This document shows positions 31,474-39,029 of a DNA stretch of 49,741 nucleotides, one piece after another (the first letter of the stretch is position 1; each line of letters begins with the position of its first letter). A program made the translations under genes and the position numbers. This stretch comes from Chloroflexota bacterium (GTDB taxonomy: Bacteria; Chloroflexota; Dehalococcoidia; SM23-28-2; JACOUE01): contig JACOUE010000058.1 of assembly GCA_016178045.1 (NCBI GenBank), positions 1-49,741 of the forward strand. Direction: 5' to 3'. The notes beneath the pieces are model-generated. The model was not told the DNA's origin. It saw only the letters and a list, made by a program, of their open reading frames with translations, and did no database searches.

Positions 31474-32829
31474 CTATCCGGCGCCGTGCCACACCTCCAG
31501 GTGGCGCTTGATCGCCTCGTGGTAGGCCCCCGGCTGGTAGTACTTGTCGTAGAACTCGGTCTCCAGGTGGTGGGCCTGGAGCCAGACGCTCATCATCATC
31601 GGCTCGATGGTCGCCGGGAAGCGGCCGTACGTGTCCCAGATGTAGCCACACAGCGCCTTCGTCGCCTCCAGGCACCACTCCGGCGTCCGGGCGACCAGGC
31701 GGTCGAGCGACTGGCGGTCGCGGTAGGGGGCGGGGCCGCCGTCCTCCTTGTAGATGCCGCCGGGGCCCCACTTCGCCTGCCACACCGCCTGCACGGCCGA
31801 CGCCATGTCCGGGTAGTAGGGCGGGCAGTACGCCTCGAACAGGCCGTCCAGGCCCACGGGCGAGCCCAGGGGCATTTCCGGCGGCGGCACGAACCAGCTG
31901 GGCGGCGCTACCGGCCCCAGCTTCTGCGGGGGCTCGATGCGGAAGCCCATGAGGGCCAGGGCGACGCTGGCCGTGGACGGGCTGAAGACCCAGCCCCCGA
32001 GGCCAATCGCCTGGAGGGCCAGGTACATGTTCTGGAGGATGATCGCCTGCTCCACCCCGGCGATGATGACCGCCATCCCCCGCTCGTACATCGAAAGGGG
32101 ATAGGGGCGGGAGCGGTCCAGGTGGCCGTCGTCGGCCCACTTCTTGAGGGGCTCGGCGTTGCCGTTGATGTCGTCGTAGACGTAGTAGCGGTTGGGGTCG
32201 TCCATCACCAGCATGAGGGCGTTGATGTACTCCCAGGTGACGTCGCTGACGGGCATGAAGAGGGTGGCGCCCCGCTTGTTGACGTTCCACTGGTTGAAGG
32301 GCAGGGTCACCGGTGCCTCCATCGGGATGGGAAGGCGCCCCTCGCCGACCTGGACGGTGTTGGCGCGGAACGCCTGGATAATCTTCTCGCGGTCGTCGAT
32401 GGAGTCGAACTCGGCCATCTGGCTGGCGAGCTTGTCGCGCATCTTGACCAGGTAGGTCCCCTCGTCGTTGGTGAAGAAGAGCTCGGTGCCGTGGGCGCCA
32501 CAGGCGCTGGCGTAGGTGCGGCCGACGAACTGGAGCATGGTGTTGCCGCACCAGTTCTGCCCGGCGGCGTCGTTGAAGGGGAGGTCGGACAGGTTGAGGC
32601 CGCTGATGCCGGTGCCAGCCATTACCAGCATCGCCTCTTCGATCTCGTCCAGGGGTATGGGCTCCTTGTTCGACTTGAAGGGCGCCAGGTCTCCGGGCAT
32701 CTGCGCCCCCAGGGGGAAGCGGCGCGCCCGCCGCTGGAATATCGCGTCGAACAGGGGGTAGCACCAGGCCTTCTGCACCGCCTCGATGGACACCAGGGGC
32801 TCCGCTACCAGGCTTCGCTTCGCCGCCAT
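31474..32829 (-). CDS. Large nitroreductase-like protein, uncharacterised
   Basis: 451-residue soluble protein. The N-terminal FDAIFQRRARRFPLGAQMPG and the central GVEQAIILQNMYLALQAIGLGGWVF resemble the two anchor segments of FMN-dependent nitroreductases, but the protein is about twice the usual length. It has a Trp/Pro-rich C-terminal half (CPPYYPDM, WGPGGIYKEDGGPAPYRDR) that I do not recognise. Conserved-looking Trp, His and Cys residues are spread throughout. It may be a flavin oxidoreductase with a family-specific cap. Isolated gene with a good ribosome site (GGGAGAAGG); no partner nearby. Confidence 0.7.
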   Translation of the reverse strand: MAAKRSLVAEPLVSIEAVQKAWCYPLFDAIFQRRARRFPLGAQMPGDLAPFKSNKEPIPLDEIEEAMLVMAGTGISGLNLSDLPFNDAAGQNWCGNTMLQFVGRTYASACGAHGTELFFTNDEGTYLVKMRDKLASQMAEFDSIDDREKIIQAFRANTVQVGEGRLPIPMEAPVTLPFNQWNVNKRGATLFMPVSDVTWEYINALMLVMDDPNRYYVYDDINGNAEPLKKWADDGHLDRSRPYPLSMYERGMAVIIAGVEQAIILQNMYLALQAIGLGGWVFSPSTASVALALMGFRIEPPQKLGPVAPPSWFVPPPEMPLGSPVGLDGLFEAYCPPYYPDMASAVQAVWQAKWGPGGIYKEDGGPAPYRDRQSLDRLVARTPEWCLEATKALCGYIWDTYGRFPATIEPMMMSVWLQAHHLETEFYDKYYQPGAYHEAIKRHLEVWHGAG

Positions 32830-32957
32830 GACCTTCTCCCTCTAGGCCGGCCGTATGGGCCGCGACAGGTATTATACTCGTCCGTCGGCCCCCGGCAAGC
32901 GGGTAGTGGGTCAGTTTGACGTTAGGACGCGAAGTGCCGCGTGATATCATCTGGCAT

Positions 32958-33098
32958 GTGGACGCCTTTATCGTTGGATCAGTGATTGCTGTGTCGCTCT
33001 TAGCGATCATCGGACTCGTTCTGAATTCTAGCCGTAACATACCGCGCAATCCGCACTATCAGCGCGAGCGCCGACAACGTAAGCGGCGGCGACCATAA
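32958..33098 (+). CDS. Small single-pass membrane protein (doubtful)
   Basis: Possible 46-residue protein from GTG 32958: one hydrophobic helix (AFIVGSVIAVSLLAIIGLVL), then a strongly basic tail (RERRQRKRRRP), the topology of a small inner-membrane anchor. There is no clear ribosome site; a TTGACG lies ~40 bp upstream without a matching -10. This otherwise gene-free stretch (32830-33182) shows nothing else apart from the M50 promoter. Confidence 0.4.
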   Translation: MDAFIVGSVIAVSLLAIIGLVLNSSRNIPRNPHYQRERRQRKRRRP

Positions 33099-33156
33099 AC
33101 GCGTCCCTGTTTGGTGCGTCGCGCGACCGTCCTTCCGCCTCACGATGCCCGAATGC

Positions 33157-33162
33157 TATGAT
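33157..33162 (+). promoter_or_regulatory. -10 box of the M50 protease gene
   Basis: TGC-TATGAT (5 of 6 plus extended TG), 20 nt before the TTG start; the -35 (TTCCGC, 18 bp upstream) is poor. Confidence 0.4.
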
Positions 33163-33182
33163 GGCTGATTGGGGCAGGCAGT

Positions 33183-33917
33183 TTGGTTTTCGCTTATCTG
33201 GATCTCCTCCGTGAAGATGTCCTCGCCTTCTTTGTCTTCTTCGGCGCCGTGGTCAGCGCCCTCCTGGTAGGCATCTCCTTCCACGAGTTCTCGCACGCCC
33301 TCGTCGCCGACTCCCTGGGCGACCCGACGCCGCGGCGGGCGGGGCGCGTCTCCCTCAACCCGCTGGCCCATCTGGACCCGGCGGGGACCGTCCTGCTGTT
33401 CATGGTCGGCTTCGGCTGGGGGAAGCCGGTGCCGGTGAACGGCTACGCGCTGAGGAACGGGGTGAAGGCAGGCATGGCGACCGTCGCCGGCGCCGGGCCC
33501 GTCGCCAACTTCGCCGTCGCCGGCCTGGCCGGGCTGCCCCTCAAGTTCGACGCCGTCCCCTGGCACACCCCCTTCGACGTCAACCTGCTGGCGCCGCTGG
33601 CCGGGTTCGGCGCGGACGACTACATCGGTCTATACCTGACTTCGGTCGTCATCTTCAGCATCATCTTGGGCGTGTTCAACCTGATCCCCCTCTTCCCCCT
33701 GGACGGCCACCGCGTGGTCCCTGCCTTTCTGACCGACGCCGCGGCCCGCTCCTACATGCGCTTCCAGAGCCGCTACGGGATGGCGATCCTGATCGTCCTG
33801 ATAGCGTTGCCCTTCCTCACCGGCGGCCACTTTGGCATCCTCTTCGAGGTGATGGGGCCGATCATCAACCGCCTCGCCCGCCTCTTCGCCGGGATCGACA
33901 CCGATGTCTTCGGCTAG
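33183..33917 (+). CDS. M50-family (site-2-protease-like) membrane metalloprotease
   Basis: 244-residue polytopic protein of the S2P/Rip family. The zinc motif is HEFSHA on helix 2, and the second metal ligand segment is NLIPLFPLDGHRV. The core between them has the ARRAGRVSLNPLAHLDPAGT loop and GPVANFAVA. It lacks a PDZ domain, matching the short intramembrane-protease subfamily. The best start is TTG after GGGGCAGG, as upstream ATGs hit a stop or are out of frame. The last four codons overlap the HD gene. Confidence 0.92.
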   Translation: MVFAYLDLLREDVLAFFVFFGAVVSALLVGISFHEFSHALVADSLGDPTPRRAGRVSLNPLAHLDPAGTVLLFMVGFGWGKPVPVNGYALRNGVKAGMATVAGAGPVANFAVAGLAGLPLKFDAVPWHTPFDVNLLAPLAGFGADDYIGLYLTSVVIFSIILGVFNLIPLFPLDGHRVVPAFLTDAAARSYMRFQSRYGMAILIVLIALPFLTGGHFGILFEVMGPIINRLARLFAGIDTDVFG

Positions 33918-34428
33918 CGGCGGCCTCCGTCCGCTCTACCGCATACGGCAGTTCCTGTCGTCTTTGAGGCCGCGCATCAGCGAGGGGGAACGGGGCCAGG
34001 CCGCCGAGTTTCTGCACGGGCGGCTGCTCCGGCTGTTCGAGTCGATGACCCCGCGCGACCGGCGGCACTGCCTGGACGTCTTCCTCGCCCTCCGCCGCCA
34101 GGGCTGCCGCGACGAGGCCGTCCTGACCGCCGCCCTCCTCCACGACGCCGGCAAGGGGCCGGGCATCCGCGTCTGGCACCGGGTGTTGTACGTGCTGATG
34201 GAGGCCGTGGCCTCTGGCCGGCTGGAGCGGCTGGCCGAGGAGGGCGGAAGCGGGTGGCGGGGGGCGCTGGCCGCAATCCTCCGCCACCCGGAGCGCGGCG
34301 CGGAGCTGGCGGCGGACGCCGGCGCCTCGGCGGCCGCGGTCCGCCTCATCCGCGAGCACGAGGAGCGAGGCGCGGCGCAGGGGGACGAGCGGCTGGCGCT
34401 TTTGCGTGCTGCTGACGACTCGTGCTAA
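33904..34428 (+). CDS. HD-domain protein
   Basis: 174-residue helical protein with the HD metal motif in TAALLHDAGKG and later LRHPERGAELAADAG with LIREHE, the order seen in small HD phosphohydrolases. The substrate could be a nucleotide or cyclic nucleotide; nothing narrows it. The ATG lies inside the end of the M50 gene, implying coupled translation. Confidence 0.85.
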   Translation: MSSASGGLRPLYRIRQFLSSLRPRISEGERGQAAEFLHGRLLRLFESMTPRDRRHCLDVFLALRRQGCRDEAVLTAALLHDAGKGPGIRVWHRVLYVLMEAVASGRLERLAEEGGSGWRGALAAILRHPERGAELAADAGASAAAVRLIREHEERGAAQGDERLALLRAADDSC

Positions 34429-34431
34429 GCT
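34408..34431 (+). promoter_or_regulatory. tyrA promoter, near-leaderless
   Basis: TTGCGT-type -35, ~18-bp spacer ending in TGC, and TAAGCT (34426-34431), only ten bases before the tyrA ATG, which lacks a ribosome site. It lies at the 3' end of the HD gene. Confidence 0.4.
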
Positions 34432-34441
34432 CTGCTCAGAT

Positions 34442-35596
34442 ATGGCAGGCAATGAGTCTTCCCGCCGTGTCGCCATCATCGGCCTGGGTCTCATCGGCGG
34501 CTCGCTGGGCCTGGCGATCAAGGCCGCCAGGCTCGACCGCCTGGAGGTCGTCGGCTACGACCACGACCGCGGCGTCGCCGGTAAGGCGCGCAAGATCGGC
34601 GCCGTCGACCACACCGCGTCGAACCTGAAACGGGCCGTCTCGGAAGCGGGGCTGGTGATCATCGCCACCCCCATCCTGGCGGTGCGGGAGGTGCTGGGGG
34701 AGATCGCACCCCACCTGGCGGAAGGCACCATTGTCACCGATACGGGCAGCACGAAAGGGTCCATCATGGGTTGGGCCCAGGAGCTGCTGCCGCCGACGGT
34801 TAACTTCATCGGCGGTCACCCCATGGCGGGCAAGGAAACGCAGGGCATCGACCACGCTGAAGCGACGCTCTTCGCCAACAAGGCGTACTGTCTCTGCCCC
34901 TCCATCAACGCCGGCGAGTCCGCGGTAGGCATCATGATCGGGCTGGCGCACCTCATCGGCGCGCGGCCGCTCTTCATCGACCCTGCCGAGCACGATCAAT
35001 ACGTAGCGGCGGTGAGCCACCTGCCCCTGGTGCTCTCCACGGCTCTCTTCACCCTGGTGCGGTTCAGCCCCGGCTGGGAGGACATCGCTCCCCTGGCCGC
35101 CAGCGGCTTCCACGACCTCACCCGCCTCACCTCCGGCGACCCGGGGATGAGCCACGACATCTGCCTCACCAACCGCGAGGCCCTCACCCACTGGATCGAC
35201 CGTCTCCAGGCCGAGCTCCGCCGCTACCGCGAGCTCGTCTCCGCCGACGGCGACCAGCTTTTCGAGGCGTTCGCGCGGGCCCGGCTGGAGCGGGACGCGT
35301 TCATCGCCTCCGGGCCGCCGGCCCGCACCGCGCCGCCCCAGCGGGAGAGCGTGGACATGCGGGACGCGTTTATGTCCTTCTTCGTCGGCCGGGCCGTGCT
35401 GGAGCGGGTGGGGCGCATCGGGGAGTTGGGCAAGGCGGCGGCCGAGCGCACCGCCCGCGAGCTGCGCGAAGCGGGGGAGTCGGGAGAAGAGAAGGAGGGC
35501 CGGGCCGAGCGCATGCGGCTGTTCCGTGAGCGAACGGAGGCCGGCCTCAAACGGGAGCTGGAGGAGCGGGAGAAGGACTCCCCCGGCGGCGCCTGA
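34442..35596 (+). CDS. tyrA: Prephenate dehydrogenase
   Basis: 384-residue TyrA: an NAD(P)-binding Rossmann fold with GLGLIGGSLGLA, then GGHPMAGKETQGIDHA (catalytic His region) and the helical C-terminal dimerisation half with HLPLVLSTALF and SGFHDLTRLTSGDP. It makes 4-hydroxyphenylpyruvate for tyrosine. The last ~70 residues form a charged helix rich in Glu/Arg beyond the usual core. It starts at ATG 34442 and is followed 6 nt later by aroA. Confidence 0.94.
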   Translation: MAGNESSRRVAIIGLGLIGGSLGLAIKAARLDRLEVVGYDHDRGVAGKARKIGAVDHTASNLKRAVSEAGLVIIATPILAVREVLGEIAPHLAEGTIVTDTGSTKGSIMGWAQELLPPTVNFIGGHPMAGKETQGIDHAEATLFANKAYCLCPSINAGESAVGIMIGLAHLIGARPLFIDPAEHDQYVAAVSHLPLVLSTALFTLVRFSPGWEDIAPLAASGFHDLTRLTSGDPGMSHDICLTNREALTHWIDRLQAELRRYRELVSADGDQLFEAFARARLERDAFIASGPPARTAPPQRESVDMRDAFMSFFVGRAVLERVGRIGELGKAAAERTARELREAGESGEEKEGRAERMRLFRERTEAGLKRELEEREKDSPGGA

Positions 35597-35602
35597 GAGC
35601 GA

Positions 35603-36889
35603 ATGCAGCGCTCCGTCCGTCCCCCTCGAGCCCTGAAGGGCACTATCGTCCCTCCCGGCGACAAGTCCATCTCGCACCGGGCGGCCATCCTTAACGCGGT
35701 CGCGCAGGGCGAGGCGGTGGTCGAGAACTTCCAGCGCGGGGGCGACTGCCTGGCCACACTCCGCTGCCTCCGCCTCCTTGGCGTCGACTGGCGCTGGGAC
35801 GGCGACTCGCTGTGGGTCCGCGGCCGGGGCCGCCGGGGCCTGACCGAGCCGTCCGCGGTCCTTGACTGTGCCAACTCGGGCACCACGTTGCGGCTGCTGA
35901 CCGGGCTACTGGCGGCGCAGCCCTTCTTTACCGTCCTCAGCGGCGACGCCTCCCTCCGGACGCGGCCTATGGACCGCATAGTCGAGCCGCTGTGCCGGAT
36001 GGGCGCCGACATCCGCGGCCGGGACGGCGACCGGAAGCCGCCGCTGGCCCTCAGCGGCCGGCCGCTGAAGGCCATCCGCTACCGGCTGCCCGTGGCCTCG
36101 GCCCAGGTGAAGTCGGCCCTGCTCCTCGCCGGCCTCTACGCCGACGGCGAGACGGTAGTCGGGGAGCCGGCCCCTACACGCGACCACACCGAGCGCACGC
36201 TGCAGGCGATGGGGGCGGAGATCCGTCGCGGCGAAGGCGTCGTCAGCATTAAGGGCCAGGGGCGCGAGCTCTCCCCCCTGTCGATGCGGGTGCCGGGCGA
36301 CATATCGGCGGCGGCGCACTGGATGGTGGCCGCGGCCGCCCACCCGGACGCCGAAGTGCGGCTGAACGGGGTGGGGGTGAACCCCAGCCGCGCCGGCGTC
36401 CTCGACGCATTTCGGCTGATGGGGGCGGAGGTACGGCTGGAGGAGGAGCGGACCTGGGGCTGCGAGCCGGTGGCGGACGTCGTCGTGCGGAGCTCCCGCC
36501 TGCGGGGAGCGATCATCGAAGGTGAGCTGATCCCCCGTCTCATCGACGAGATACCGCTGCTGGCCCTGGCCGCCTGCTTCGCCGAGGGCGAAACCGTAAT
36601 CCGGGACGCCGCCGACCTGCGGGTGAAGGAGTCGGACCGCATCCACATCACCGCCCGCGAGCTGCGGCGCCTTGGGGCGGATGTGGAGGAGCAGGCGGAC
36701 GGCCTGCTGGTGCGGCCGGTGAAAGGCCTGAAGGGGGCCGCCGTCGCCAGCCACGGCGACCACCGCCTGGCGATGATGCTGGCGGTGGCGGGCCTTCTCG
36801 CACAGGGAGAGACAAAAATTCGTAATGCGGACGTGGTTGAGGTATCATATTCTCGGTTTTGGAGCGATCTTAGCTCCCTTGCTGGCTGA
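35603..36889 (+). CDS. aroA: 3-Phosphoshikimate 1-carboxyvinyltransferase (EPSP synthase)
   Basis: 428-residue two-domain inverse alpha/beta barrel. GDKSISHRAAIL near residue 20 (PEP/shikimate Lys and Ser), LDCANSGTTLRLLTGLLAA (signature 1), ASAQVKSALLLAGLYADGET, DEIPLLALAACFAEGET and RVKESDRI (signature 2). The GNAGTA-equivalent is NSGTTL, as in class II, often glyphosate-tolerant enzymes. It follows tyrA in the aromatic pathway pair. Confidence 0.96.
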   Translation: MQRSVRPPRALKGTIVPPGDKSISHRAAILNAVAQGEAVVENFQRGGDCLATLRCLRLLGVDWRWDGDSLWVRGRGRRGLTEPSAVLDCANSGTTLRLLTGLLAAQPFFTVLSGDASLRTRPMDRIVEPLCRMGADIRGRDGDRKPPLALSGRPLKAIRYRLPVASAQVKSALLLAGLYADGETVVGEPAPTRDHTERTLQAMGAEIRRGEGVVSIKGQGRELSPLSMRVPGDISAAAHWMVAAAAHPDAEVRLNGVGVNPSRAGVLDAFRLMGAEVRLEEERTWGCEPVADVVVRSSRLRGAIIEGELIPRLIDEIPLLALAACFAEGETVIRDAADLRVKESDRIHITARELRRLGADVEEQADGLLVRPVKGLKGAAVASHGDHRLAMMLAVAGLLAQGETKIRNADVVEVSYSRFWSDLSSLAG

Positions 36890-36935
36890 TTGGTGGGGTG
36901 CCGATGATCCTGGATGTTAGGAGGGAGAAGGCCGC

Positions 36936-37205
36936 ATGAGAACTGAACCACTCATTCACGTCGGTTTCGGCAACTACATCTCCCTAAACCGCGTCATCGC
37001 CATCGTCACCCCGGGCTCGGCCCCGATCCAGCGCCTGGTGCGCGATGGCAAGAAGAAGGGCATCATCAAGGACATAACCCAGGGGCGGCGGACGAAGGCC
37101 GTGGTATTCATGGACGATGGCTCCCTGATGCTGGCGGCGATCACCCCGGAGGCGATCGCGGGCCGGGTGCGCGCCACCGCCCGGGGCGCTGTCGAGGTCG
37201 AATAG
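36936..37205 (+). CDS. remA: DUF370 / RemA-like regulatory protein
   Basis: 89-residue RemA-family protein (LIHVGFGNYISLNRVIAIVTPGSAPIQRL, then a KKKGIIKDITQGRRTKAV basic patch and MDDGSLMLAAITPE). In Bacillus RemA is a DNA-binding activator of matrix and osmoprotection genes that forms large rings. Here it sits just upstream of gmk, the same neighbourhood seen in many Gram-positive and Chloroflexota genomes. Strong AGGAGGGAG ribosome site; a TATCAT -10-like box lies in the aroA tail. Confidence 0.9.
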   Translation: MRTEPLIHVGFGNYISLNRVIAIVTPGSAPIQRLVRDGKKKGIIKDITQGRRTKAVVFMDDGSLMLAAITPEAIAGRVRATARGAVEVE

Positions 37206-37211
37206 GCGGCA

Positions 37212-37817
37212 GTGGGCGGCGCAGGACGCTCGCGATCTGCCCCGCTGCTCATCGTCATCACCGGTCCCTCCGGCGTCGGCAAGGATACGATCAGGGAGCG
37301 CCTCGAGGAGCTGGGCCTTCCCTATCACTTTCCCCTCACCGCCACCTCGCGCCCGCAAAGGCCGGGGGAGCGCGACGGCGTCGACTATCACTTCGTCAGC
37401 GAGACGCGGTTCCAGGAGATGGTGGCCGGGGGCGAACTGCTGGAGCACGCCGTCGTCTACGGATACCGCTACGGCGTCCCCAGGGAGCCGGTGCGGGCGG
37501 CCCTGGCCCGCGGCGAGGACGTGGTGATCCGCACCGACGTCCAGGGCGCCCGCTACATCAAGTCGGTCTACCCCAACACGCTCACGATATTCCTGGCGCC
37601 GCCCACGTTCGAGGACCTGGAGCGGCGGCTCCGCTCCCGCGCCTCCGACAAGCCGGAGCAGCTGGAGCTGCGCCTGAAGATCGCCCGCGCGGAGATGGAG
37701 ACGGCGGGCGAATTCGACTACACCGTGGTGAACGACGATCTCGGCCGCTGCGCCGCCGAGATCCAGCGTATTATCGCGGCGGAGAAGGAGAAGCCGCGGG
37801 AACCGGTGGAGTTGTGA
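37212..37817 (+). CDS. gmk: Guanylate kinase
   Basis: 201-residue GMP kinase (ATP + GMP to ADP + GDP). The P-loop is GPSGVGKDT, the GMP-binding segment TATSRPQRPGERDGVDYHFV, then YGYRYGVPREPV, and the lid RLRSRASDKPEQLELRL. GTG start 6 nt after the DUF370 stop. The stop overlaps the next gene's GTG. Confidence 0.95.
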   Translation: MGGAGRSRSAPLLIVITGPSGVGKDTIRERLEELGLPYHFPLTATSRPQRPGERDGVDYHFVSETRFQEMVAGGELLEHAVVYGYRYGVPREPVRAALARGEDVVIRTDVQGARYIKSVYPNTLTIFLAPPTFEDLERRLRSRASDKPEQLELRLKIARAEMETAGEFDYTVVNDDLGRCAAEIQRIIAAEKEKPREPVEL

Positions 37818-38611
37818 GCGCGACCCTGACCGTCGCCACCCTGAACCTGTTCAACAAAGAAGGTCGCTGGCCGCAGCGGGCGGCCCTGGTCGTGCGACAG
37901 TTCCTTGAGATCGGGCCGGACGTGGCCGGCTTCCAGGAGGTCGACCACAGGATAGACCAGGGGAACCTGCTGACCACCTGGATCAACGGCGAGCTGGGCC
38001 GCCAGGAGTACACCGCTTACCACATGTTCAACCCGCGCGGCGTCGCCTCCTTCGAGTCGCTCGCCATCGTCACTCGTCTGCCGGTAGCCGACCATGACGG
38101 CCTCGATTACTTGATGCAGGACGATGTCGCCCACCGGGTGCGGCTCCAGCTGGATGGAGGCCTGCCCCTAGACTTCTACAACACGCATCTGTACTGGGTC
38201 CCCAGCCGCGAGGGCAGCGAGGTTCGCCAGAAGGAAGCCCGGCGCCTGCTGCAGTGGGCAGCCTCCCACGAGGGCGCGCAGCAGGTGATCGTGGGCGACT
38301 TCAACGCCACGCCCCGCGGCGAGACGGTCGCCCTGATGAAAGGCACCCTCCGCTCCGCCCACGAGACGGCGCACGGGAAGGAGCCCGACTACACGTGGCC
38401 GTCTCCGCTGGCCTTCACCGTCGACCCCATGCGTTCCTACGGGGTCCCCAACATACCCCAGGGATATTCGGGAACGCTGGACTACATATTCGTCTCCAAG
38501 GGAGTGGAGGTACTGGAGTCGCGGGTCGCCTTCGACCAGCCCGACGCCTCGGACGGGACGCTCTTTCCGTCGGACCACTTCGGGCTGATGGCCCGCCTGC
38601 GGGTTGGTTGA
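37814..38611 (+). CDS. Endonuclease/exonuclease/phosphatase (EEP) family protein
   Basis: 265-residue metal-dependent phosphoesterase: VATLNLFNK (metal Asn), AGFQEVD (catalytic Glu), THLYWVPSREGSEVRQKEA (family T-H-L with HLxS replaced), VGDFNATP (Asp/Asn), LDYIFVSKG and the terminal SDHFGL His. The fold serves DNases, sphingomyelinases and inositol-phosphatases; no signal peptide, so cytoplasmic. GTGA overlap with gmk. Its stop codon lies within the -35 of the trp T-box promoter. Confidence 0.9.
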   Translation: MSATLTVATLNLFNKEGRWPQRAALVVRQFLEIGPDVAGFQEVDHRIDQGNLLTTWINGELGRQEYTAYHMFNPRGVASFESLAIVTRLPVADHDGLDYLMQDDVAHRVRLQLDGGLPLDFYNTHLYWVPSREGSEVRQKEARRLLQWAASHEGAQQVIVGDFNATPRGETVALMKGTLRSAHETAHGKEPDYTWPSPLAFTVDPMRSYGVPNIPQGYSGTLDYIFVSKGVEVLESRVAFDQPDASDGTLFPSDHFGLMARLRVG

Positions 38612-38636
38612 CAGGCCGCAGGGCCGTTGCTACACT
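38608..38636 (+). promoter_or_regulatory. Promoter of the trp T-box operon
   Basis: TTGACA (38608-38613), 17-bp spacer and TGC-TACACT (38631-38636), overlapping the stop of the EEP gene. Predicted start about 38643, giving a ~385-nt leader. Confidence 0.8.
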
Positions 38637-38797
38637 TATCGCACAACCGAACAGCCATCGGCTGCGAACGGGACTAGTACGCAGCCACGCGCAGTCCAGA
38701 GAGCCGGGGTAAGGTGGAAGCCCGGTACTGTAGCGGCAGGGGAATGGACCCGGGAGCCGCCAGCCGAACAGGGCCCGAGTGAATCGGGCCAGAACCA

Positions 38798-38849
38798 AGA
38801 ACCTAGAACTTAGAACCGACAGGGTTCTGGGTGTCCGGTTCTAGGTTCT
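38798..38849. repeat. AGAACC/GGTTCT inverted repeat inside the T-box
   Basis: Tandem AGAAC(C/T) units on the left pair with GGTTCTAGGTTCT on the right with a 7-nt bulge. It is not part of the canonical T-box fold and looks like an inserted intergenic repeat, comparable to the GGAACA element upstream of arsC. Confidence 0.6.
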
Positions 38850-38966
38850 GCGGCGAAGCCGCCCAGTAGGCCAGGCCGGATAGGGCACCGTTATCGGCCC
38901 GGCCCCGACAAGTTCGGGGCACAACGAGATCCCCGATGCGTCGGGGAACAAGGGTGGCACCGCGAG

Positions 38967-38998
38967 GACCCCTCGCCCCTTTTGGCGAGGGGTCTTTG
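38967..38998 (+). terminator. T-box terminator
   Basis: 11-bp stem GACCCCTCGCC/GGCGAGGGGTC with a CCTTTT loop, followed by TTTGATTTG. Its left arm overlaps the end of the T-box antiterminator, as required for the switch. Confidence 0.93.
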
Positions 38999-39029
38999 AT
39001 TTGTGGATCCGCGCGAGAGGAGGCAAGCC

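Larger units (their letters stand above)
38643..39000 (+). ncRNA. Tryptophan T-box leader
   Basis: T-box riboswitch that reads uncharged tRNA-Trp. Stem I has the distal AGAGAGC and GGTGGAAG loop elements (about 38698-38720) and the specifier loop GAATGGACC, with the Trp codon TGG at 38745-38747. The T-box sequence AGGGTGGCACCGCG is at 38951-38964, followed by the terminator. Between stem I and the antiterminator the leader carries extra hairpins: a 7-bp GGCCCGA stem, an AGAACC/GGTTCT repeat (38798-38849), GCGGC/GCCGC, and two CCCCGA/TCGGGG palindromes (38903, 38931). It controls trpB2-trpS-trpE and probably all genes downstream. Confidence 0.93.
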
